64,000 nt of DNA from Nepenthes gracilis. Taxonomy: Eukaryota > Streptophyta > Magnoliopsida > Caryophyllales > Nepenthaceae. Position numbers and translations under genes: made by a program. Every line of letters begins with the position of its first letter. The first letter of the stretch is position 1. Below the pieces are notes generated by a model. That model was not told the origin of the DNA. It searched no databases and worked only from the letters and a program-made list of their open reading frames with translations. The stretch spans positions 9,046,001 to 9,110,000 of the forward strand of contig BSYO01000003.1 in NCBI GenBank assembly GCA_033239525.1, in the 5' to 3' direction. Below, in pieces: positions 1-11,862 of the stretch.

Positions 1-2779
1 AGATCCATTACTTTTATTTGGACCTGGACCCACATATAATTCGTCTGTTTATCGTCCAAGAGATTGTCGGTAGACTCGGGTAAGAAATACGAGGACTAAA
101 ATCTTCTAAACTAATGATTTTGTTGACGTTGTTCTATTTTATTGTGAGTGGTCTGATATGTTTTACCTATCAAGTGTGACTAGCCCCCTCACCCTCTTTT
201 TTTTACTTTTTGATGCTCATAGAGATGTTTACTAATTAGGGCTTGTTTCCAATAACTTTTTTAGAAAACTGTAAATGATTTTTTTTCTAAAAGGTTTATG
301 GCAAGTGGGTTGATTTCTGTATAAATCATTATATGGCTTTTTAACAGGTTTTGTCCAAATAAGTGCTTTTGCAAAAAAACTGGGAACTGTACCTTTTTTT
401 TTTTTTTTTTCCAAAATACTTAAAAAAAAACCCTCTTTATTTAGGGCCTTCTTATGGTATCTTTATGTCAGAGTATTAATGACTTCCACCCACTCTCTTT
501 AATGCAAAGGGTTCTCAATTTTGTACTTTCGTTTATGTTTAGTTATTTTTTTGGAATTTGTCATATGGTTGTTACGTTGGGGACTATGGGATGGAGGATT
601 TGTGCGTGACTTTTTGAATAAAAAGAAAAAATATATATATAGCATTACGTGCAAGGTAAAATTCCAGAGAGCCATTATATAATCCTAGCTTAATTATATT
701 TTTGTTCCTGAGCAACTTTAAACACATGGAAATGGGTATCTTATTGATGTTTGTAGAAAGAATGCATCAACAATAGAAGATGGAAAAGGTGACATTAAAA
801 TATATAGTTACGTGCTAGGTGAAATTCCAGAGAGCCATTATATAATCCTAGCTTAATTATATTTTTGTTCCTGAGCAACTTTAAACAGATGGAAATGGGT
901 ATCTTATTGATGTTTGTAGAAACAATGCATCAAAAATAGAAGTTGAAAAGGTGACATTCTTTTTGACATTTGTGTAATTGCTATGGACACAATGCAAGTT
1001 GATTTGCTGACCGTAACAAACTTGACTCTACCCATGAAATAAATAAGACCGGGTAAAACGGTCTTTGAAAAGCATGCCTGTTGCTAAATGATTTTGTATC
1101 AGTTTATGTGTCTTTTGTTGATGTCATTTTTCCTAAAATACTATGTTTTTTGTGAACATACCAAATCCTAAACAAAAGTCCCAAAATAAAAATTTTGTCC
1201 AAGTAAAGAACGTTGATAAAATTATGTTTAGACCTACAAATACTTAAAATGGATAAGCAGGTGTTCTTTCACAAAAGACAACTTACAGATTATCATGATT
1301 TAAATAATGTAAATCAATCATAGATCTAAATGTTGGTCACCATTCAACCATCAAACATAAACTTATAAAATGATTTAGATGTAGTGAAGTAAATTACACA
1401 AGATTTGGTGACAATAAAAAACCCGTGAACTATGCATTTTAAAAAAAAACCTTTAGTCGCTAACTTGAGAAATCCATTATAATAACATGTGTTAACTTAC
1501 ATACTAATGAACAGACATGCTACCCCTAGCCGACTAACTCCGGACAAGTGATTGTCTTAGGCCCGCCACAGAATTGTGGCATCGCAACTATTGAAGAACT
1601 CCTTATTTCTCCCGGTGGATCTCCAAATTACAAACTCTTCAATGAACTTGGATGCTTCTTGAACCAAAACACCTCCTTTCTAGACTCATTGGACACTTGA
1701 TTAACTCACAAATGTTTGACACGATTTGAGGAGAAAATTACAACATAAATAGCTTTATCATTGCTCAATATTTAAGAAATATCTCATCAAAATATTCAGA
1801 AATCAAGACAGTTGAATTCCCACTAAAACTAAGTACTGAAAGCTTGGATGTCTTTTGCACTTCTCTCTCCCATGCTTCACCATCTTCTCTCCCTTCTTTT
1901 TTAGTACACCCACTCTTAGGTATATCAACGTGGTTCTTAGGTATGTGTTGCTCTCACAATACATTATATAGTCTTGCTCAATAAAATGCTACTATTTTAT
2001 CCATAGTTGATGGTTTATCTCCCGTAATTAAAGCGGTTATAAGTTAAAAGTGTTCTTACCTGAAAAACAGAGCCAGATAGGGGGGGGGGAGACCTGAAAA
2101 ATTGTACTTATGGGGCTTCTAGGCCCCTTGGTATGAGAACAAGGGTCATCAAACCCATTCTTTTTTACCCCCCCCCTTCCTTTTGTGTTATTCTCAAGAT
2201 TTTCTGAGTAACATGATTCGTATAAATACCGGAGCAGTGTTCAATTAGTCAGTGCAGTGTGACAACACCTTGGATATTTTCGATGCACAGATGATTTTGT
2301 TTTATTAGTCAAAGTGAGTTTTGTGGACTGACATTCTATTTAGCTTCTGATATTCTTAGGTTTTGCTATTTTTCATTCTGAAGCATTTGTGTTGTGTGCC
2401 ATTTTACCATAGTCCATTAGTGTTTTTCTACCTCATTAGATCCAGAGACAGAGCTGGAAGATACATGCTTGAACAAGAAGAGTGGATTTGGGAATCAAGT
2501 CAAATTTATTGCATTTGATGCCTATATATCTGATATACATATACTTTGATCTCTGAACTCTGGTTGAGATTTTCCCCTTGTTGGAGATTTTTGTGTGTGC
2601 ATGTGCACACTACATACCCATCTTCTTTTGGCATTATTTTCTTATCAGTTACCATTGACTGAGACATGCCTTCGGTTTGATCCTGTAGTGTTACATGACT
2701 AGAGTGGATAATTAACTACTCAACAGATTGTGTTCCCACTGGAAGATTTCATTTGAAAAATCCTTGCTTGGTGTCACAG
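1..2779. other. Non-coding DNA upstream of the alpha-xylosidase exon
   Basis: No coding region is supported here. The ORFs are short and low-complexity, and I found no match to the N-terminal half of a GH31 enzyme in any frame. The stretch is AT-rich with poly-T and poly-A runs, a tandem duplication at about 630-957, and a run of ten G at 2080-2089. If the alpha-xylosidase is intact, this DNA is the 3' part of a long intron. The last 80 bases look like an intron end: a pyrimidine-containing tract and an AG acceptor at 2778-2779. Confidence 0.5.
630..957. repeat. Tandem duplication, two ~165-bp units
   Basis: Two adjacent copies, about 630-795 and 796-957, share long stretches. They include the block around TTCCAGAGAGCCATTATATA, the TTGTTCCTGAGCAACTTTAA block, and the tail AAGGTGACATT. 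Differences are scattered single-base changes plus a few indels, so the duplication is not brand new. No coding content is seen. It lies in the presumed intron or upstream region of the alpha-xylosidase gene. Confidence 0.8.
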
Positions 2780-2780
2780 G
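2700..2780 (+). other. Putative intron 3' end and splice acceptor of the alpha-xylosidase gene
   Basis: The sequence before the first recognisable family residues reads GGTGTCACAG then GTTTTCACC. AG at 2778-2779 is followed by the last two bases of a Gly codon. A branch-point-like CTCAAC/TTAACTA lies about 50-65 bases upstream. The residues encoded upstream of this AG in the same open frame ([16 protein letters not shown]) have no counterpart in GH31 proteins, which supports an intron boundary rather than a coding start. Confidence 0.6.
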
Positions 2781-4659
2781 TTTTCACCAATGCAGGTGGG
2801 GTTACCATAACCTTTCAGTAGTTGAAAACGTTGTCAAGAACTACAAAGAGGCACGAATTCCCCTCGATGTGATATGGAATGATGATGATCATATGGACGG
2901 GCACAAGGACTTCACCCTCAACCCCGTGAACTATCCCCGCTCAAAGCTGTTGGCATTTGTTGACAAAATCCATTCTCAAGGCATGAAGTATGTCGTCCTC
3001 ATCGATCCCGGCATTGCTGTAAACTCCACTTATGGTGTCCACCAAAGAGGGATGGCCAACGATGTCTTTATCAAGTATCACGGCGAGCCCTACCTAGCTC
3101 AGGTGTGGCCAGGGGCTGTCAACTTCCCCGACTATCTTAATCCCAAGACTGTTGCATGGTGGGGAGATGAAATCCGCCGCTTCCATGAACTTGTCCCCGT
3201 TGATGGCTTGTGGATCGACATGAATGAAGCGTCAAATTTCTGTACTGGGTTGTGCAAAATTCCTAAGGGAAAACAGTGTCCCACCGGCACGGGCCCCGGG
3301 TGGATCTGCTGCTTGGAATGCAAGAACATAACAAAAACGAGATGGGATGATCCGCCTTATAAGATAAATGCTTCGGGGTCGCAAGTGCCGATTGGATACA
3401 AAACCATAGCCACAAGCGCAGTCCACTACAATGGGGTTTTGGAGTACGATGCTCACAGCCTATATGGCTTCTCTGAAGCCATTGCTACTCACAAGGGCCT
3501 TCAAGCACTCGAGGGTAAGCGCCCGTTCATTCTCTCACGCTCTACTTTTGTCGGTTCTGGCCGCTATGCCGCACACTGGACAGGAGACAACCAGGGCACA
3601 TGGGAAAACCTGAGGTACTCAATCTCAACCATGTTGAACTTTGGTATATTTGGGATTCCGATGGTTGGCTCGGACATTTGTGGTTTCTATCCCCAGCCCA
3701 CGGAGGAGCTTTGCAATCGTTGGATTGAGGTGGGCGCCTTCTACCCCTTCTCGAGAGATCATGCAAACTACTACTCTCCAAATCAGGAGCTATATGTTTG
3801 GGACACGGTTGCTGAGTCTGCTCGTAATGCCCTGGGTATGAGGTATCGGCTCCTTCCTTATCTTTACACTCTGAGCTATCAGGCCCACACAACCGGGGCC
3901 CCTATTGCCCGGCCATTGTTCTTCTCTTTTCCTAGTTACGTGGAGTGTTATGGCTTGAGCACACAGTTCTTGCTCGGCAGTGGTCTGATGGTGTCGCCGG
4001 TCCTCGAGCAGGGGGCCACCACTGTTAAAGCGCTCTTTCCTCCAGGTACGTGGTATAGTATGTTTGACATGAGGCAGATGGTTTCGTCAAAGGATGGGCA
4101 GTATGCCACACTTGATGCACCATTGAACGTAGTCAATGTGCATGTGTATCAGAATGCCATTCTTCCAATGCAGCAGGGCGGGATGACTTCCAAGGAGGCG
4201 AGGATGACTCCCTATAGCCTTGTGGTGACCTTCCCGGCTGGGGCTAGCGTGGGAGAAGCCAGAGGAAATCTCTTCGTTGACGACGACGAGCTTCCTGAGA
4301 TGAAGCTCGGAGGTGGGTCCTCAACCTATGTGGATTTCTATTCGACTGTGAGTATGAACACGGTGAAGGTGTGGTCGGAAGTTCAAGAGGGAGAGTTTGC
4401 CTTGACAAAGGGATGGATTATCGACCGGATCAGTGTATTGGGATTGTTGGGTGGGACTCCTGGGGCCGTCGAGATTGAAGTCGACGGAAGCGCAGTGACG
4501 GAAGCTTTGAGTGTAGAGACGAGTGTTTCAGAACAGACGGGCATCGAGGGTTCAAATGGAGCAGACGTGCAGAAGAGTGTGATGGTCGAAGTCGCAGGCC
4601 TGGCGTTGCCTGTTGGGAAGAAATTTGCCTTGTCCTGGAAAATGGGGGTTCAAGGTTGA
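2780..4659 (+). CDS. XYL1: Alpha-xylosidase (GH31), 3' part of gene; N-terminal exon not in window
   Basis: Plant XYL1/AXY3-type enzymes act in the apoplast and remove xylose from xyloglucan oligosaccharides during cell-wall turnover. About 625 codons are uninterrupted. The GH31 nucleophile motif [10 protein letters not shown] has its Asp codon at 3217-3219. The acid/base region [13 protein letters not shown] has its Asp at 3586-3588. Further family landmarks are [63 protein letters not shown] and the C-terminal [14 protein letters not shown]. The wording matches alpha-xylosidase more closely than ordinary plant alpha-glucosidase. The open frame extends upstream to a TTG near 2728, but there is no ATG and homology begins at GFHQC. 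An AG acceptor at 2778-2779 makes 2780 the likely exon start, after the first base of the Gly codon. Family members are about 900 residues, so roughly 290-310 residues are missing (signal peptide and N-terminal beta-sandwich). Either a first exon lies beyond position 1 or the gene is 5'-truncated. This exon shows no stops or frameshifts. Confidence 0.9.
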
Positions 4660-4960
4660 GGAATGCCCGCGGCCTCTGCTTGAGAAAAAAATCATCTTTC
4701 TCAAAGCTCTCTTCTTAATGTTTCAGGTCTGCTGGTTATTTAATTGGGAGGAGATGAATGAAAGCTGTGTGCTCATTCATTTCCACGGCAACAAATCATT
4801 GTGAGGGCAACGAGTCAGTCCTTTCATGGAGCCCATCGTTAATCGATGCTGTGCAATGCGTATTTCTGAATTATTCTGGTTATGCTTTCAGAAGTTTTGA
4901 GTGTAACTGCCTCTTCACTTACCCTGATCCGTTAATAAAGGATTCATGAAGGTTAAAATC
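4660..4960 (+). other. Probable 3' UTR of the alpha-xylosidase gene
   Basis: After the TGA stop, sequence of mixed composition continues for about 300 bases and then changes abruptly to AT-rich spacer. A canonical AATAAA lies at 4934-4939, about 280 bases after the stop, and is a plausible polyadenylation signal. Short ORFs in this stretch look fortuitous. Confidence 0.55.
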
Positions 4961-7900
4961 TCTCCATTTAAACATTTTAATTTTAAATAGACGATTATAA
5001 TTTATTTATTTTAAAATTTTATCTAATATTTATTTTTTTAAAAAAGTGGTTGATTTTTAATATCAAAATGAATTGAATTACATTGCTTAAAATGGTTATC
5101 ATTGGGATACATAGGGTAAAATTCACATATTTTTCTAGTTTTGTATATCTACCGATTGATTTTATTTTATAATCTTTGGATGGGCTTACTGAATTATAGG
5201 AACAAATCCCAATAAAATTAGTTTATAAAGATAAACATGAATAACAGACGGTTTTCCTTATTAATATATCGCAAAGATAAAATATAGTTTGACCCAAAGG
5301 CCTTTTCCGCTCTCCGGCACCGAGGCAGACCAACACCGAGAATTCTGGTATAGATGTCGACACGACGGCGCTGTCGTCGCAGGCGGAGACGCGCCGGGAT
5401 TCCAGTAAAATGCTTTTTTTAATGGTTTGTTATTTTCTCGTCCATCGGCCGTTTATCTCTACCATTTATTGGCATTGATCGTTGCGTCTGAATCTGAAAT
5501 TCACTGAGCAGAATATCTGATGTTCTGGGCCAAGCCAAATCTGTCTACCTCACTCGGTTAAGAAAATTTATATTGAATATTATTTAAAAAAAATAGAAGA
5601 AAATAAAATTGTACATGCAAGTTATTGTAAATTTTATTATAAGTTTTATTACGTAAATTTCAAAAAAAAATATTTACTTCAAAATAAAACAATCTTTATA
5701 TATAGTACATGTTGTGTAATGATGTCCCAATCGTAAAATTAATAACGACTAATGTTTTCTTATATACCTAATAATATTAGAATTCAAAATTTTATAATCC
5801 TAACTGTAAAAATAAAAATTATATTATCTGAAACAAATTATTTAACATCAAATCATTAAAAATAAGACACGTTGTCTACGTATTTGACAGTCAAAAGTGC
5901 ATAACAATTAGACCATTAGTTGACTAAGTTGTTAGAAAAGTAAGTCACAGAATTGGCTTATCGGTTGAAAAAATTTTAAGAAATCTCGTATCGTTTGAGA
6001 GATCAAGTTTTCAAATTGGACAAAAGCTGTAAGAGCCGTGTCATTTATTAGAGTCAAAGTGCACACATCAATTGGTATATTGCCAATCATAATCAAGCAA
6101 AACCCTTCATTTGAGGAGTCGTCAATAAGATGATCTGTTTGATAAATATAAATTTATAATCATTAAATGTGACAGTTTGGACCTCCAAAGTTATAAACCT
6201 ACAATCACAGTCTCTACAAAAACCTACATTTATAAAATTAGAGAGTTAACAATTAGGCTCACTTTGAAGCATTTGGTTAAAAGGCAAATGCTCCAATCTT
6301 AAGAGTGAGAATGGCCTTTAAGACAGAGATTTCGCACCAAATAGTTATTTGATTTAGAAAATAACTTATTAAGTAGTCACCAAAATTGAGTAATTAATAA
6401 ATTACTTTTAATACAGGTACACTATCTCTATAAATGTAAATTATATTAATACTAAAAAAACGTTTTCTTACTTCTAAAATCATCCTAAAAATACTAGTCG
6501 AAACACAAATTACAAATCACATAAGCCTTCACAATAAGTTTAAGGGCTAGTCTTCCAAAATACATTATTTCATTTGGAAAACACTGTAAGATAGAAGCTT
6601 GAGCTTTCTTTCCTGCTATAACGCTTTTTAATTTGTCTAGTGTTTACTAATTTGAGTATCAGTAGGTAGATTGAATAGTTTTTCATGCCATTGGACTATT
6701 ATTTTTATTTATAGTGTATATGATCCATACTAAAAAATTTAAAAATTTATAAAAAATCTCTTAGATAAAATATAATTTTACAGTATGTTTCAAAATCAAA
6801 AGTTAAATAAGGGTTGGCCTTGTGCCAAAAATAGCATATTAGTAGTACTATGCATAAGTATAAAATAAATATCACTTATACTTTATTTGTGTATTATTTA
6901 TCTAGAAAAGATGATACGACTGTTATCATATTAATCTACTAATTCAAAAAAAAAACTACTTATTAAAAAGACCTTTATTTTTTTAATCACTTTTTATATA
7001 TTTTGATAAAAATCGTGTAAATTGATTCCATTTATTATTATCATGTAATTTCAAAGGGTAGTGGAGGGCGACTTTATTTCAAAGGGTAAAAGAATTGCTT
7101 ATGAATTTATCCTTTTGAGCTTAATTAAAGTCACCACTAGAAAAATAAAAACAAGAAAACACAGGGGAAGATTTTAAAATGACTATACTCTGTGTTTTGA
7201 GATTTTTTATAATTTATATTCAGACATAAGAGAATTTGTGTCTAAATAAACGTTACTGGAGTCCATATAATAACAAGTACTAAGAAAAACAGTTAATCTA
7301 TTAGATAAATTGCTAAAATAATAAATATTCTCTTTGTATTTAGGAAACTTTATATTTATAAATACCCCAAGCCTTATAGTAGGGATGTTTTAGTGATTTT
7401 ACTGTATATCAACATATTCTTTAAAATTATTTTTAGTAATTTTATACATTATATCTATTATTTTCATAATCTTGGGATCTACATAGTTGTAAAAAAATAT
7501 CATAAGTTTTATTGTACATTTTTAAATAGTTTGTCTCATGGTAAGTTTAATTGCTTTTATTCTAACCATTGTTAATGCGGCGTATTAATTGATATTGTCC
7601 CTGTTGGCTACAATTAATAGCTTCAAGCATTCTATTTTATAACTCGATAATATAATTAATCAAATGCTTATAAATTTAAAATATTTTGATATCTAAACCC
7701 CTCGTATTATAATTCTAAAATAGTAATTTCACATTTTATAACACAAATTTTCACCAAACAAAGAACAAGTAAGTGTACTATATAAAATATACAATAAATT
7801 AAAATAAGATAATAAAACCTATAAGTATAAAATGAGTTTGACACATTCTCATATTATAAGAATAGTAGTACAAATACACACGCACATTATATATATTTGG

Positions 7901-8320
7901 TGACTCAATAATGTTATCTAATAAAATATTATAGTTTGCATATCAATTAAAAAAAAATATATATACAGGAATATTATTCTAAATTTTTGTTATTGATTGT
8001 ATAGTCAATTTAAAAAACAACATTCTATATTTTATTTCATTACTAAGATATTATATGTCTAAATTAAGATAAATTTGTACTATTTTTAATTACACGGTAA
8101 TCCGAACATCTATAAAAATTTTAAAGTATAAAAATTAATAATAAATATCGATTTTATAATTATTTTTACACCAAATATCAATGTTTTTTCTGCAAAAGAT
8201 AAACTAATAACGAAATAACACTTGGCAATAACTAATTTAAAGAAATAAAATTAGAAATGTAATTAAAATAAGAAATTGATAATACTTTTAAAAAATTATC
8301 ATAAAATACGATTAATTAAA
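4961..8320. other. AT-rich intergenic DNA with one GC-rich island
   Basis: This is long AT-rich sequence with homopolymer runs and no supported gene. The exception is a GC-rich island at about 5300-5410 with several CG dinucleotides. On the minus strand it can be read as a short open stretch without stops, but no family is recognised. It could be an orphan exon, promoter remnant or transposon fragment. The ORF at 7393-7575 is low-complexity and rejected. Confidence 0.4.
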
Positions 8321-8321
8321 A

Positions 8322-8640
8322 ATGTCACAAGATGAAATTTATGGGTCAGCACAGCAGGCTGTGCAGCTGATGCGGCATCCACTGCCACCGCAAGCTACGG
8401 AGAGAGCCGCGTCGTGTTATCTACAAGGTCTTTTTAAAACGATAATTATTTTTAAAATATATAATTTATATATTTTTAAATATATAATTATTTTAATTTT
8501 TATAATAAATTTATTAATATTTAAAGTAAATAGGATATGACTTTTCTAAAATTAAAAGAGTTCATTATTTTACAAAATTCGCTGCCCGCCGCCGGTGCCC
8601 CTGCCCAGTCCACAGCTACGGGCCCCAGCCAAAGCATTTC
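8322..8640. other. Two GC-rich islands separated by AT-rich DNA, unidentified
   Basis: Islands at about 8340-8430 and 8575-8640 stand out sharply from AT-rich surroundings. The first opens with an ATG at 8322 and about 35 plausible codons, then runs into low-complexity AT-rich codons. The second encodes an Ala/Pro-rich stretch in one frame. I recognise neither. They may be exon remnants of a lost gene or parts of an unclassified mobile element. Confidence 0.25.
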
Positions 8641-8699
8641 TCAAAAAATTAATATTTTAATAAGCCACCGTCTCCCCATCATCAATAACCCAACAGCTG

Positions 8700-8845
8700 G
8701 AGGACACTTGTCAAGTCCAGACACGTGGCAAAATCTCCTTCGTCATCACGCCGACTTCGTTGGTATTTTGGCGCCAATGTGGGTTCCACGTCACCTAACC
8801 TTGGCGGGAAACTGAAGCAAACCCTTCCTTTTTTCCCGCGGTCCA
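8700..8845. promoter_or_regulatory. Promoter-like block with three E2F-type sites and a G-box
   Basis: Within 145 bases there is a G-box/ABRE-like ACACGTGGC (8721-8729), a palindromic E2F-type TTTTGGCGCCAA (8766-8777), a C-box-like CCACGTCA (8786-8793), a second E2F-type TTGGCGGGAAA (8801-8811) and a third, TTTCCCGCG (8832-8840). Plant E2F/DP factors bind TTTSSCGS-type sites, usually upstream of replication and cell-cycle genes. No open reading frame follows on either strand. It may be the promoter of a lost gene, a transposon carrying E2F sites, or a stray enhancer. Confidence 0.45.
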
Positions 8846-9162
8846 CTTGTGTCTCCTTTCGTATCGTATCCCACTTGTATACCTCATGAGAAAATGTAAG
8901 ACGATGTCATCATAGAAAAATATTCCGTAATATATAAATATAATTTTAATTATTTATTCCAAAAAACTATATAATAGTTAATATTATTAAAAATAACATC
9001 ATATTTTAGGATAATATATAAATTCTAAATTCATTTTTCAAAAGCTGACCCACATGTACGCCTGCACCACGCGTGTCTCACATTCGGACCGTGAATGCAT
9101 GGATGTATGCTTTTGTTAATATGTTATGATGATGTGATGATGAACATGATCGACCATGTCGG

Positions 9163-9174
9163 GGTCACGTGACC
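9163..9174. promoter_or_regulatory. Perfect 12-bp palindromic G-box
   Basis: GGTCACGTGACC is a perfect palindrome centred on CACGTG. Extended symmetrical G-boxes are classical bZIP/bHLH dimer sites. It lies about 330 bases beyond the E2F-type block and has no recognisable gene next to it. Confidence 0.4.
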
Positions 9175-9239
9175 AGTGATGGGGAAAAAGGTAATTTCCT
9201 AAGGAATAAAAACAAGCCCGGGAAGGTGAGGGGGTCAAC

Positions 9240-11860
9240 AAAACACAACTTTTTTTTTTTTTTTTTCATATCCATTATAAATATTTACTGTTTTATCACC
9301 ATTTTGAGTTCCCATTCTTATTTTAATATTTATTAATTGTATATACATTGGCTTATTTATTATTTTAAATATTTTTATTGATGATTATTTTTATTTTTAT
9401 TATATTAATTTAAATTTATTATAATTATGATAAAATCAGATAACATGCTTGTAATTAACATATTTTATAATTTGTAATGAAATTATATGAATTTAAGGTC
9501 TTTTAGTTTTATCATATGTTAAAAGGAGTTTTCACGAGAAATATCATATGCTTTGTTTTTACTTATTATCATATTATTATTATAGTTATTGTTGAATTAT
9601 CACCCCATCTTTTTATGAGTATGAACAACGGGCTTAACATTTCAATTTACAAATGGATTAATTTTTGATTTGATGAACAAGCTTGGTGATCCTAGATCCC
9701 AACAAAAATCAAATTTTAAAAATTGTTTCATATTTAAGCATTTAGTCGTAAGCCTTATTTTTTAATATAATATGATTTGTTACGTTGGTCCGATACATGT
9801 CATATACAATCCATTATCCCGGGGATTGTGTCAATGCTTTTTAAGTGAAAATTGCTAGTAGATATAGAAGCCTAAGAAGCACAAGATGGCATCTAAAGTT
9901 ATTCTTAATGAATTATAACTCTATTATACTGTAATGGGTACATTGGTCTTTGTAGTATTAATTTTTTTTGTTGGTCCAATATATATGTCATACACAATCC
10001 ATTATCTTAGGGATTGTGTCAATACTTTTTAACTAAAAATTGTAAGCAGATGTAGAAGTATGGGAAGCACAAGATGGCATCTAAAGTTATTATTAGTGAA
10101 TTATAACTTTATTGTACCGTAATTGATGTATTGGTCTTTACGGTATTAAAACTTTTTGCTGGTTGGTTCTATTATCGTAAAGTTACTTCAAAATTGGCTT
10201 GTTTTACGGATATTATCAACATCTAAATTTCGAAAAAAAAGGAAATAAGAACTTTGATTTGTGACTTTATATAACATGGTGTTGTTTTGATTTATCATTT
10301 TCCAAAAGGATGGGCTATGGTAAATACTACTGAAGTATATTTTCATTCATAGCTCCATAAAATTATGTTTCACAATTATCTGATTGGCAAATTTTGAGAA
10401 GCTTACTTATAAAAATAATAATAATTATAATAATAATATAAAATATTTTACGTAAAAAACTTCTAATAATAAAAAGATAGAATTATAAAACCAAAATTTA
10501 CTCAAAATTTAACTATAAAACTTTACAACTTATAATTTTTAGAAAAAAAATGTCATAAAAACTCTTCCAATTCACACTCAAAAGGTATTATAAAACTATT
10601 TTTTAATAGTATAATGCTTGTTATTTTTCAATATTTATGAGTTTTTGAGATGAATATAAACTTAAACAAAATATTCTATTTATAAGGGCCTAGCCCCTTG
10701 CATTATTATCTCAAGCAATATTAAACTTTTTTCAAAAAAATATTTTTTTATTTATAGAATTGGGGGGGGGGGGGTAGCCCTAACTACCAACTTTACTGCT
10801 TTTGTGGGCCATTGCTCGCTCGGTTATAGTTAGGAGTGTTAAAAACTGATGATATTAATGAGATTGTCGATTTCAGGACAACTATAATTAGAAAGCGATC
10901 GGTTATTTTAGGTATTAATTTTTAAAATTATTTTTTAAATAAAGGTAATATTTTGACGGTATTAATATTATCGACTATATTACTGATCGAAACACTTTTT
11001 TATTTTTTAAAAAATATACTAAAATAATGTTATTTTGATTTTTTAAAAGAAAATATCAAACAAACATCTTTCTTATTAGTATACAACTCTTTTTAAACTA
11101 AAACCATAGCTTTTGTCATAAACCGTTATTTCTTAACAATTTTAAAAGTATTACCTTACTTAAATAATGTTATTACATTTGCACCATTTTCCTCTCTCTA
11201 TTTGTCTTTTATTATTCAATCTTCATTACCTATAATGAACTCAACAAATTCGTATTAATCTAAACCCTAAAGCATTTTTAAATTAAACACAAACCAAACC
11301 GATTATAAAAGTTCTTTTTTATAAAATTATAAATTCATAACATACTTGTAGAAATATTTTTTTTTTGGAAAAAATTAAAATTGAACCCTTTGTTGCTTAT
11401 AGTAAAATGTGTTTAATATTTTTTATAGTCTATTATATATATATATATATATTTAATTTAGAAAAAAATTATATTTTGTTGGCAACTGTATTACTTTAAA
11501 CAATACCAAAGAACCGGTGCTACACGGAATTGATACCTCATGAAATTGATATTGTCCAAAATGAATATTGATAAAAATAATCCTATGTTTACAACGTTAT
11601 CTATGTTAATTCTTGTGATATCAATCTTATTAGTACTTTCTTACACCCTAACTATGATAGCTACCAATCTTCATTTAATCGACGTCTCACCTAAGCGGCA
11701 TTAGCACCCTTGTGTCGATCCTAGTATTTTGTCACCTACATCCATTGGTAATCATAACATATACCATATAAAGTTATAATTTATAAATAACAAAATATAT
11801 ACTTTTTGATAAAATAGTTATTCTTTCAATAAACCCAATTGAAAAAGCATTATTATATTG
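9240..11860. other. AT-rich intergenic DNA
   Basis: No gene is supported. The stretch holds poly-T and poly-A runs, a ~185-bp tandem duplication (9782-10148), a run of 13 G at 10762-10774, and a short TA microsatellite near 11430-11450. Nothing else is recognised. Confidence 0.5.
9782..10148. repeat. Tandem duplication, two ~185-bp units
   Basis: The copies are about 9782-9960 and 9961-10148. Both contain CATACAATCCATTATC or a near variant, GGGATTGTGTCAAT, and AGCACAAGATGGCATCTAAA. Both end with a block around TGTATTGGTCTTT. Divergence is moderate. No coding content is seen. It is similar in kind to the duplication at 630-957 but unrelated in sequence. Confidence 0.8.
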
Positions 11861-11862
11861 AG

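Noticed and set aside
1..90. End of the missing alpha-xylosidase exon, because a donor-like GGGTAAG follows
   Set aside because: None of the three frames gives the family residues that should precede GFHQC, so there is no support.
8322..8815. Two ORFs read as a small two-exon gene
   Set aside because: Apart from two short GC islands, the codons are low-complexity AT-rich sequence, and no conserved motif is seen.
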